The notes under the pieces: model-generated
Told to the model about the DNA's origin: nothing
Database searches by the model: none
The model's input: only the letters and a program-made list of their open reading frames with translations
Made by a program: the position numbers and the translations under genes
Assembly: GCA_002733915.1 (NCBI GenBank)
Contig: NVXN01000001.1
Span: 547,248-558,437 of the forward strand
Source of the DNA: Aequorivita sp.
GTDB taxonomy: Bacteria > Bacteroidota > Bacteroidia > Flavobacteriales > Flavobacteriaceae
Length of the DNA: 11,190 bases
Direction: 5' to 3'
Shown here: piece after piece, positions 5,907 to 11,190 of the stretch
Layout of the letters: each line of letters begins with the position of its first letter
Position numbering within the stretch: the first letter of the stretch is position 1

Positions 5907-6878
5907 TTATTCTTTCACTATTTTTTTTGTTTCTTTTATAGATTTTTTTTGCTCCATGGTAACGAAATATATTCCATTTTCAAATCCAGACATATCTAGT
6001 TGGCTCACATTGTCTTTAATAATAATCATTTTGCCTATTAGGTCTGTTACCGTTATTCGGGCAACCTCTTTTTCCAGATACAGAATATCTTTTACGGGAT
6101 TTGGATAAATATTCACATCAGACAGGCCAATGTCGTAAACACCCAATGCACACGCCGCTAATACAGCCGCTTCGTCCTCGCAATCACCCGCATTCATTAA
6201 TATGTTTCTCGGGTGGGTAGCAGGGTTATAAGATAGATAGGTGCAGAAATTGGGTAAATGACATACCATTAAGTTGGAATTATCCCTAATGTCCAACATC
6301 TGCATTGTAACAGGATCAACATTTTGTAGTGCAGCTATATCGGTTAATAAATCGTTGCCATGAATAAATATGAATGATATAAAAGTTATTCCTTCCAATC
6401 CTGATAGTGAGGTTAGTATATCATTTTCCGTTAGCCCAAGAGCCCCCAAAGTGTTTATATTGCTTAACACAGAAAGTGAGGTCAATTGATAATTGTACGC
6501 AAGATCAATCGCTCCTGCTATAGAGGAGAGGTTCTCCAGTCCCGCAAGACTTGTCAAGCTTAAATTAGAGTGTAACCTTAAATCTTCCCCCAAGGAGGTT
6601 AAATTATTTAATCCCGTAAGGTCGATTAAAGAAGTATCGTGAATGTAAAGGCTATTTGTAATCGAAGTTAGGTTGTTTAGGGGGGTAAGGTCTATGACGG
6701 AGCTTCCAAAAATCTCCAAATATTGCAATGTTGTACAATTAGGATAATTAACAGCAAAATCATTAACCTCTTGTTGCGAAGTCAAATAAACAGATCCCGT
6801 AGGACATTGAGCCTGGGTCTGACCCCAAACAAATATAAGAGCTAAAGCTGTAATGAAGTGTGTAACAAAGTTTTTCAT
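5907..6878 (-). CDS. Secreted leucine-rich-repeat-like protein with T9SS type A sorting domain
   Basis: This 323-aa protein has a Sec signal peptide (residues 1 to about 24, ending TQAQ), so it crosses the inner membrane. Residues about 50-205 hold roughly six repeats of about 23 residues with the pattern LxxLNNLTSIxxxLxIxxxxxLxD (for example LTPLNNLTSI at 64-73 and LTGLNNLTSL at 87-96), like receptor-L-domain or leucine-rich repeats that form a parallel solenoid. The last 70 residues are a type A T9SS sorting domain: VNIYPNPVKDILYLE (255-269), ITVTDLIGK, then NGIYFVTM (301-308) and a lysine-rich end. Such proteins are exported through the outer membrane by T9SS and bound to the surface or released. 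It is monocistronic. The natural ligand is unknown; adhesion or binding is only a family guess. AAGGA lies 9 bp before the ATG. Confidence 0.88.
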   Translation of the reverse strand: MKNFVTHFITALALIFVWGQTQAQCPTGSVYLTSQQEVNDFAVNYPNCTTLQYLEIFGSSVIDLTPLNNLTSITNSLYIHDTSLIDLTGLNNLTSLGEDLRLHSNLSLTSLAGLENLSSIAGAIDLAYNYQLTSLSVLSNINTLGALGLTENDILTSLSGLEGITFISFIFIHGNDLLTDIAALQNVDPVTMQMLDIRDNSNLMVCHLPNFCTYLSYNPATHPRNILMNAGDCEDEAAVLAACALGVYDIGLSDVNIYPNPVKDILYLEKEVARITVTDLIGKMIIIKDNVSQLDMSGFENGIYFVTMEQKKSIKETKKIVKE

Positions 6879-7167
6879 AAGTAAAATCCTTTTATGATTA
6901 AAGTAATATTTATGATGATTCTTTTTGTTAGTTCCGCAAATGTTAGTTATCAGTTTACTAAATGGTGTCTCGGTTAACCAGGGCTATTGCATTTATCTCG
7001 CATATGTTTACGCAATCCAAAACCGCCAAGCGCCCCTGCTGCCAACGGGTTTCTTTTTGGGGAGAGAAAATTAAAGTTCAAGTCTTTATTCAAAAATAAT
7101 AAAAATATTAACTGTTTTAATGTATTATCCTTAAAATTTTAACAATTGTTATTTGCTTTAGGCTTTT

Positions 7168-7199
7168 GTGATTGGGTGAATAGGTGAGTTTGTGAATTA
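7168..7199 (+). repeat. Degenerate octamer array GTGANTNG, four units
   Basis: Four consecutive 8-bp units start with GTGA (GTGATTGG, GTGAATAG, GTGAGTTT, GTGAATTA). On the complementary strand they read TTCAC-rich and resemble the ACCAATTC/AACAATTC array at 8753-8800, so both belong to one inverted family. Confidence 0.7.
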
Positions 7200-7235
7200 G
7201 TTAGAGAAGGGTAGATTTGATTTGTTTGGCGGCTG

Positions 7236-7271
7236 TTTGAAGTTAGCAGTTTTATATTTATAGTACATTTG
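7236..7271 (+). promoter_or_regulatory. Candidate promoter of the methyltransferase gene
   Basis: TACATTTG (7264-7271) matches the TAnnTTTG -7 box, and TTTG (7236-7239) can serve as the -33 box, although the 24-bp gap is about one base longer than usual. The start codon is 17 bp downstream of the box, implying a very short leader. Confidence 0.45.
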
Positions 7272-7288
7272 AGCATCAATTATTTATC

Positions 7289-7945
7289 GTGGAGAAAAAA
7301 ACAAAAACCCCCTGGCCCACAAAGGCTGCCATGGAGCAAGTTTATGAAAAGAACCTTTGGGGCGGCGACAAAACTGATTTCTATTCTGGGGAGGGATCGC
7401 ACCAGCCTGAAATAGTAAACCCATACCTAAGCGCTGTAACGGCATTTCTCACTTCCTTTAAAACCCCACTAACCGTTTGCGATTTAGGCTGTGGCGATTT
7501 TAACGTGGGCAAAGCGTTGGTACAACATACTGAGAAGTATATTGCCGTAGATATCGTACCCAAGCTGATAGCCCGTAATAAAGAAAAATTTAGGGCACCC
7601 AATCTAGAATTCCAGTGTTTGGACATCGCAGTGGCCGCTTTGCCATCTGCAGATTGCGCCATAGTACGTCAGGTACTCCAACATCTATGCAATACTGAAA
7701 TACAAAGTATCGCAAATAAGTTGGCTGCATATAAATATGTTATTCTAACGGAACACATCCCCGAAGGTGGTTTTATTCCCAACAAAGACATCATTTCCGG
7801 CCAGGGTAACAGAATGAAAAAACAAAGTGGCGTAAACCTATTGGCACCTCCCTTTAATTTTAAGGTTCAAAAAGAAACACAACTATCAGCAGTTGTTTTG
7901 GAGGATGGGAAAGGGGTTATTGTTACTACGCTTCTAGTGCTGTAG
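7289..7945 (+). CDS. Class I SAM-dependent methyltransferase
   Basis: This 218-aa soluble protein transfers a methyl group from S-adenosylmethionine to an unknown substrate. Motif I is VCDLGCGDFNVG (63-74); the acidic residue that would bind the ribose is D88 in YIAVDIV; LDIAVAALPSADCAIVRQVLQHL (111-133) covers motifs II-III. The N-terminal WPTKAAMEQVYEKNLWGG (9-26) and the later DIISGQGNRMKKQSGV are, from memory, characteristic of a flavobacterial methyltransferase family. The start is GTG at 7289. An in-frame ATG at 7331 would remove the conserved WPTK segment, so GTG is preferred. The stop codon TAG lies inside the first unit of a GCTGTAG repeat, so the last codons may have been changed by repeat spread. 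The substrate cannot be inferred from the neighbours. Confidence 0.8.
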   Translation: MEKKTKTPWPTKAAMEQVYEKNLWGGDKTDFYSGEGSHQPEIVNPYLSAVTAFLTSFKTPLTVCDLGCGDFNVGKALVQHTEKYIAVDIVPKLIARNKEKFRAPNLEFQCLDIAVAALPSADCAIVRQVLQHLCNTEIQSIANKLAAYKYVILTEHIPEGGFIPNKDIISGQGNRMKKQSGVNLLAPPFNFKVQKETQLSAVVLEDGKGVIVTTLLVL

Positions 7946-7966
7946 GCTGTAGGCGGTAAGTTATAG
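7939..7966 (+). repeat. Heptamer array overlapping the methyltransferase 3' end
   Basis: Four 7-bp units (GCTGTAG twice, GCGGTAA, GTTATAG). The first one spans the stop codon of the methyltransferase gene, so the array begins within the coding sequence. Confidence 0.8.
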
Positions 7967-7983
7967 ACGTTGGGATTTTGGCC

Positions 7984-8011
7984 CTTGTCTCTTGTCTCTT
8001 GTCTCTTGTCT
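7984..8011 (+). repeat. Perfect tandem repeat (CTTGTCT)x4
   Basis: Four identical 7-bp units followed by a degenerate fifth (CTTAACA). The perfect identity suggests a recent slippage origin or a copy number that varies between strains. It shares the CTT-initial heptamer form with 8696-8730. Confidence 0.9.
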
Positions 8012-8143
8012 CTTAACAGCATTAGAAAAAAATTCAACAATCTAAAGTTTAACCATCACTTGAAACACAATAAATAAGCTATATAGTTCCGTAACTTATT
8101 CAACAGCAAGACGTCTATTGTTAAACTCTAATTTCAAAACACC

Positions 8144-8599
8144 ATGAAACTAAAATATTTACTTTTTCTTGGCATCTTGTGGGCCTGCAATGATCAAAAC
8201 CAAAACAGCACTATTCCATCTGCGCAACCAATTATTGACGCAGATAAGGCTGCAAGCACTTTGGCAACGGAAATAGGTTTTAACAGCGCCCTCTTAGCGG
8301 TTGCCGATAGCAGTTTTGTAAAATTTAGCAATGGGCAAATGCCCATAGTTGGGAAAACGGCCTTTGCAAATTCCTTTGATAAGGATAAAGACCCTAAAAA
8401 CATCACTTGGTATCCAGTAGATGCAGCGGTGGCAAAGTCGGGCGAACTTGGATATACCTGGGGAAATTGGCAGTTTCAGACTCCGGATACTACCTATTAC
8501 GGAAATTATATAACCATTTGGAACAAAACGAAAGATGGTAGCTGGAAAATGGTTTTGGATGGCGGCAACAGCACCCCATACAAAAGCCATAAGCCGTAA
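8144..8599 (+). CDS. SnoaL-like (DUF4440-type) lipoprotein
   Basis: This 151-aa protein begins with a short lipoprotein signal, MKLKYLLFLGILWAC, with lipidated Cys15. The mature part has a helix around ADKAASTLATEIGFNSALLAVADSSFVKF and a strand-rich C-terminal half (WYPVDAAVAKSGELGYTWGNWQF, then YYGNYITIWNKTKDGSWKMVLDGGN), the outline of the SnoaL/NTF2-like cone fold of DUF4440 proteins. Such proteins can bind small molecules or act as accessory domains; no catalytic residues are evident. The last codons and the stop TAA (8597-8599) lie inside heptamer units GCCATAA and GCCGTAA, so the C-terminus SHKP is repeat-derived. It lies in its own space between two repeat-filled intergenic regions. 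The lipoprotein call is firm; the fold is likely. Confidence 0.8.
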   Translation: MKLKYLLFLGILWACNDQNQNSTIPSAQPIIDADKAASTLATEIGFNSALLAVADSSFVKFSNGQMPIVGKTAFANSFDKDKDPKNITWYPVDAAVAKSGELGYTWGNWQFQTPDTTYYGNYITIWNKTKDGSWKMVLDGGNSTPYKSHKP

Positions 8600-8676
8600 G
8601 CAGTAGGCCGTAAGCTATAGGCGGTAAGCTGTAGGCTGTGGGCTGTGGGCTGTGGGCTGTGGGCTGTGGGCTAAAA
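8586..8676 (+). repeat. Long heptamer array, GCNGTAR then (GCTGTGG)x5
   Basis: Thirteen 7-bp units in register: seven degenerate ones (GCCATAA, GCCGTAA, GCAGTAG and so on), five identical GCTGTGG units at 8635-8669, and a decayed final unit GCTAAAA. The first two units encode the end of the lipoprotein and its stop codon. The identical run is where copy-number variation would be expected. Confidence 0.9.
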
Positions 8677-8695
8677 AAGCTTTATTCTATTGGAT

Positions 8696-8730
8696 CTTGG
8701 CACTTAAATCTTGATTCTTGACTCTTAACT
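8696..8730 (+). repeat. Degenerate heptamer array CTTNANT, five units
   Basis: Five 7-bp units begin with CTT (CTTGGCA, CTTAAAT, CTTGATT, CTTGACT, CTTAACT). It is a diverged relative of the perfect (CTTGTCT)x4 array at 7984. Confidence 0.8.
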
Positions 8731-8752
8731 CCATACAGAATTTATAAAAATC

Positions 8753-8800
8753 CAACAATCAACAATTCACCAATTCAACAATTCACCAAATCCACAGTTT
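8753..8800 (+). repeat. Degenerate octamer array AACAATTC/ACCAATTC, six units
   Basis: Six 8-bp units in register (CAACAATC, AACAATTC, ACCAATTC, AACAATTC, ACCAAATC, CACAGTTT), the last two diverged. It is complementary in style to the GTGA octamers at 7168-7199. Confidence 0.75.
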
Positions 8801-8815
8801 ATCAACAATACAAGC

Positions 8816-8843
8816 CTACAGCTTACAGCCTATAGCCTAAAGC
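8816..8843 (-). repeat. Inverted copy of the GCTNTAR heptamer array
   Basis: Four 7-bp units on the minus strand (GCTTTAG, GCTATAG, GCTGTAA, GCTGTAG). The 23 bp at 8814-8836 are the reverse complement of 8614-8636 with one mismatch, so the two arrays bracket about 177 bp as inverted repeats. Confidence 0.85.
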
Positions 8844-8850
8844 ATTTCCA

Positions 8851-8866
8851 TATGACGTTTGTCATA
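8851..8866. promoter_or_regulatory. Perfect palindrome TATGACGTTTGTCATA, candidate operator
   Basis: Two 6-bp arms (TATGAC and GTCATA) flank GTTT. It lies 59 bp upstream of the DoxX-like gene, just after the inverted heptamers, at a distance suitable for an activator or repressor dimer. It shares the GTTT centre and 16-bp length with the palindrome at 2291-2306, but the arms differ, so a different protein is likely. Confidence 0.45.
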
Positions 8867-8925
8867 GTTTCAAAAAAAATTCAACCTTACTTTTATCACC
8901 TAATTAACCTTCAAAAATTACTACA

Positions 8926-9309
8926 ATGAAAGACAACCCATCCCTTAAAACTTGGCTCAGAATTATACTGGGATTATTCTTAATTGTTTACGCATTAAAC
9001 CAATTCTTGCATTTTTTACCTACCAGTTATGGCAAAATGCCTGAGGAGGCCATGGATTTTATATATGCGGTGGTAGTATACCTTCCATTTCTATATTTTT
9101 TCGAAATTATTTTAGGATTATTATTCGTGTTTAATAAATGGACACCATTTTTATTAATAGTCCTCTTCCCCTTATCAGTGGCATTCTTAATTTTTAGTAT
9201 TTCAAACCAGGATCTATTGGATGCGATTCCTGCTGTGGTTGTTGCCTTTTTAAATTTCACTTTGATTCTATTTGAAAAAGAAAAATACAAACCTCTTTTC
9301 AGTAAATAA
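8926..9309 (+). CDS. DoxX-like four-helix membrane protein
   Basis: This 127-aa protein has four hydrophobic segments at about residues 10-28, 44-69, 72-92 and 98-117, with a short basic N-terminus (WLR) and a lysine-rich C-terminus (KEKYKPLFSK), so both ends are probably cytoplasmic. The pattern LRIILGLFLIVYALNQF, then a conserved loop with LPTSYGKMPEEA, resembles small DoxX-type inner-membrane proteins of flavobacteria. Their biochemical role is poorly known; some relatives are subunits of redox complexes. No redox motif is visible here. The fhs gene begins 34 bp downstream on the same strand, so the two may be cotranscribed. A palindrome 59 bp upstream may control it. Confidence 0.75.
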   Translation: MKDNPSLKTWLRIILGLFLIVYALNQFLHFLPTSYGKMPEEAMDFIYAVVVYLPFLYFFEIILGLLFVFNKWTPFLLIVLFPLSVAFLIFSISNQDLLDAIPAVVVAFLNFTLILFEKEKYKPLFSK

Positions 9310-9343
9310 TAATCAATTTTTCATTCAGCAGTAAAGAGAAGAT

Positions 9344-11011
9344 ATGACCGATATACAAATTGCACAAAGCGTTACCCCAAAGCCTATAAAAAAAATAGCA
9401 GCACGCTTGTCAATTCCCGAGGATTCGTTGGAGTATTACGGGAATGATAAGGCGAAAATTCCTTTGAGCATTATTGATGAAACAGCGCTAAAGCAGAGCA
9501 ATCTTATATTGGTGACTGCTATTACGCCTACTCCCGCCGGCGAAGGAAAAACTACTACTTGCATAGGTCTGGGCGATGCGCTCAATTATTTAAAAAAGAA
9601 AGCTGTGGTAGTAATCAGGGAACCCAGCTTGGGCCCCGTATTTGGAATAAAAGGTGGTGCCGCCGGCGGAGGTTGGAGCCAAGTTATTCCGATGGTGGAC
9701 ATAAACCTGCATTTTACGGGAGATTTTCACGCTATTGAAAAAGCCAACAATCTACTTTCTGCCCTTATAGAAAACAATATTCAAAGTAAAACCAGAAATC
9801 TGGGCATTGATCCTAGAACGGTCACTTGGAAACGATGTATGGATATGAATGACCGCGGGTTGCGGAACATTATAGCCGCACTGGGCGGAAAAGCGGGCGG
9901 CATTCCGCGAGAAACTGGTTTTAATATTACCGCAGCATCTGAAATAATGGCGATTTTATGTATGGCGTCAAATTTAGAAGATCTAAAGGAAAGATGCGGC
10001 GCTATTTACATAGGCGATACGTGGGAAGGAAAGGCTGTTTATGCAAAAGACTTACATGCTAATAACGCCATGGCCGTTCTTTTAAAAGATGCCATCAAAC
10101 CGAATCTGGTGCAAACCCTGGAAGGAAACCCCGCTATTATCCACGGGGGACCTTTTGCCAATATTGCACAGGGAACCAACTCCATTAGTGCAACAAAAAT
10201 GGGGATGTCGCTAAGTGATTATACCATCACAGAAGCAGGTTTTGGAGCCGATTTAGGTGCAGAAAAGTTTATGAACATCAAGTGTCGCACTGCAGGAATC
10301 TCTCCTAAGACCATTGTCTTGGTTGCTACCCTTAGAGCGTTAAAATACCACGGAGGCAAACCCCTAAAGGAAATTACGCAAGAGGATGTAGAAGCAGTTA
10401 AAAAAGGACTTCCCAATTTAGAAAGACATATTTCCAGTTTACAAAGCTTTGGAATTCCTATTGTTGTTTCTTTAAATGCCTTTAAAACGGATACGGAAGC
10501 CGAAATGAAAGTGGTTACCGACCATTGTACAAAAGTGGGCATTCCCGTAGCGCTGAGCTATGGTTGGGAAAAAGGCGGTAAAGGATGTGTTGATTTGGCT
10601 GAAAAAGTGATTAAAGCTTCAAATTCCTGTACCGATACTTTTCATGCTACCTACAGTTTTGATGATAGTATAACAACCAAAATTGAAAAAATTTGCAAAA
10701 CCATTTATGGCGCAGCACATGTAGAGTTAAGCACAAAAGCGAATTTGCAATTACGTAAATATGAATCCATGGGCTATGGAAAATTACCTATCTGTATGGC
10801 CAAAACAGAAAAAAGTTTCAGTGATGATGAAAAGCGATTGGGCCGTCCGGAACATTTTGATATTCATATTAGGGAGTTTGAGATTGCAACAGGTGCTGGA
10901 TTTATTATTCCCATTGCGGGCAATATCCTGCGTATGCCCGGATTACCCGCAACCCCCGCCGCCGAAAACATTACTATTGATGGAAGCGGACTTATTGAAG
11001 GTTTGTTCTAA
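9344..11011 (+). CDS. fhs: Formate-tetrahydrofolate ligase
   Basis: This 555-aa enzyme, the usual length for the family, joins formate to tetrahydrofolate with ATP, giving 10-formyl-tetrahydrofolate for purine, fMet-tRNA and one-carbon metabolism in the cytoplasm. Its ATP loop is TPTPAGEGKTTT (61-72). The family signature EPSLGPVFGIKGGAAGGG lies at 93-110, followed by the NLHFTGDFHAI segment (121-131), and the C-terminal block RMPGLPATPAAE is intact. All core motifs are present with no frameshift. The start ATG at 9344 is preceded by AGAGAAG a few bases upstream, a fair ribosome-binding site. It is the most strongly identified gene here, and its base composition looks richer in G and C than the left half of the window, consistent with core chromosome. 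Confidence 0.97.
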   Translation: MTDIQIAQSVTPKPIKKIAARLSIPEDSLEYYGNDKAKIPLSIIDETALKQSNLILVTAITPTPAGEGKTTTCIGLGDALNYLKKKAVVVIREPSLGPVFGIKGGAAGGGWSQVIPMVDINLHFTGDFHAIEKANNLLSALIENNIQSKTRNLGIDPRTVTWKRCMDMNDRGLRNIIAALGGKAGGIPRETGFNITAASEIMAILCMASNLEDLKERCGAIYIGDTWEGKAVYAKDLHANNAMAVLLKDAIKPNLVQTLEGNPAIIHGGPFANIAQGTNSISATKMGMSLSDYTITEAGFGADLGAEKFMNIKCRTAGISPKTIVLVATLRALKYHGGKPLKEITQEDVEAVKKGLPNLERHISSLQSFGIPIVVSLNAFKTDTEAEMKVVTDHCTKVGIPVALSYGWEKGGKGCVDLAEKVIKASNSCTDTFHATYSFDDSITTKIEKICKTIYGAAHVELSTKANLQLRKYESMGYGKLPICMAKTEKSFSDDEKRLGRPEHFDIHIREFEIATGAGFIIPIAGNILRMPGLPATPAAENITIDGSGLIEGLF

Positions 11012-11070
11012 ATAAAGATTATATAAAATTTACCCTGTAGGCTTTTTATTTTAGTAAATAGCTTTTCTCC

Positions 11071-11190
11071 TTAAACCCGTAACACTCCCCGAAATCCACG
11101 AGCCGCATAATAAGATTGCGCCCCATTATGGTAAATAAAAAATGTATCATAACGGAAATCGCCAAAAATGGCACCGCCTAATTTTCTAAT
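11071..11190 (-). CDS. C-terminal end of a DUF4256 family protein (partial)
   Basis: Reading the minus strand from the right edge gives 39 codons and then TAA (11073-11071). The peptide contains GAIFGDFRYDTFFIYHNGA, then SYYAARGFRG and a basic end. This GxxFGDYRY...VYHNGAxSYYAARGFRG pattern is what I know as the C-terminus of DUF4256 proteins, a family of about 190 residues with no established function. It converges on fhs with 59 bp between stop codons. That gap contains only a weak ATTTAC/GTAAAT stem (about 11027-11056), so no confident shared terminator is called. Confidence 0.8.
   Translation of the reverse strand: MRKLGGAIFGDFRYDTFFIYHNGAQSYYAARGFRGVLRV

Larger units (their letters stand above)
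6879..7288. other. Intergenic region between divergent LRR and methyltransferase genes
   Basis: The two flanking genes diverge, so this stretch holds promoters for both. It contains a GC-richer block at about 6985-7060, a palindrome AACAATTGTT (7141-7150), remnants of the GCTTTAG heptamers at 7155-7168, an octamer array (7168-7199) and a promoter for the methyltransferase. No complete gene is visible on either strand. Confidence 0.6.
8600..8925. other. Repeat-filled intergenic region between the lipoprotein and DoxX-like genes
   Basis: Nearly all of this stretch is periodic: direct heptamers to 8676, CTT heptamers at 8696-8730, octamers at 8753-8800, inverted heptamers at 8816-8843 and a palindrome at 8851-8866. 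The remaining 60 bp before the DoxX-like start codon form its leader. No gene or clear terminator is visible. Confidence 0.7.

Noticed and set aside
7331..7945. ATG at 7331 as start of the methyltransferase
   Set aside because: It would delete the conserved-looking WPTK segment at the N-terminus; the GTG at 7289 with a nearby promoter fits better.
10761..11015. Plus-strand open frame within fhs
   Set aside because: It is a shadow of fhs in another frame with no separate features.

Overview
The window looks like a piece of a Flavobacteriaceae (Bacteroidota) chromosome. The evidence is a secreted protein with a C-terminal type IX secretion (T9SS) sorting domain, TAnnTTTG promoter boxes typical of Bacteroidota, AT-rich DNA, weak Shine-Dalgarno sequences, and DoxX-like, SnoaL-like and DUF4256 proteins of types I associate with flavobacteria. 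The genus cannot be fixed from sequence reading alone.

Bases 1-2285 (minus strand) hold a tight three-gene operon: a small Cro/C1-type (XRE) regulator, an McrB-like AAA+ NTPase with an N-terminal MrcB_N/DUF3578 domain, and the first 158 codons of a DUF2357 McrC-like protein that runs off the left edge. This is an McrBC-related, type IV-like restriction module. The regulator has a perfect palindrome just upstream of its start codon and a second imperfect one about 55 bp upstream. Bases 2286-2600 are non-coding and end in a 124-bp imperfect palindromic element directly after the stop codon of the next gene.

Bases 2601-5107 (minus strand) hold a 550-aa P-loop ATPase that resembles the Sll1717 family and a 239-aa lipoprotein with a possible CsgG/LpoB-like fold. 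They are separate transcription units, but a 45-bp segment about 82% identical lies 70-85 bp upstream of each start codon and carries the same promoter box. They are therefore probably co-regulated. Bases 1-5100 look more AT-rich than the right-hand genes and read as an accessory, defence-type block.

Bases 5108-5906 form a long gene-free stretch of ordered periodic DNA. It holds a heptamer array, then a mirror-symmetric array of four TTGTTCG and four CGAACAA boxes at exact 11-bp spacing, then a longer degenerate array that also has an 11-bp period, then nested palindromes. I consider this the most unusual part of the window.

Bases 5907-6878 (minus strand) encode a secreted leucine-rich-repeat-like protein with a T9SS sorting domain. 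To the right, on the plus strand, are a SAM-dependent methyltransferase, a SnoaL-like lipoprotein, a DoxX-like membrane protein and formate-tetrahydrofolate ligase (fhs). The C-terminal end of a convergent DUF4256 protein closes the window. Intergenic spaces from 5291 to 8843 carry several families of degenerate tandem repeats with 7-bp or 8-bp units, and two genes take their stop codons from inside such units.
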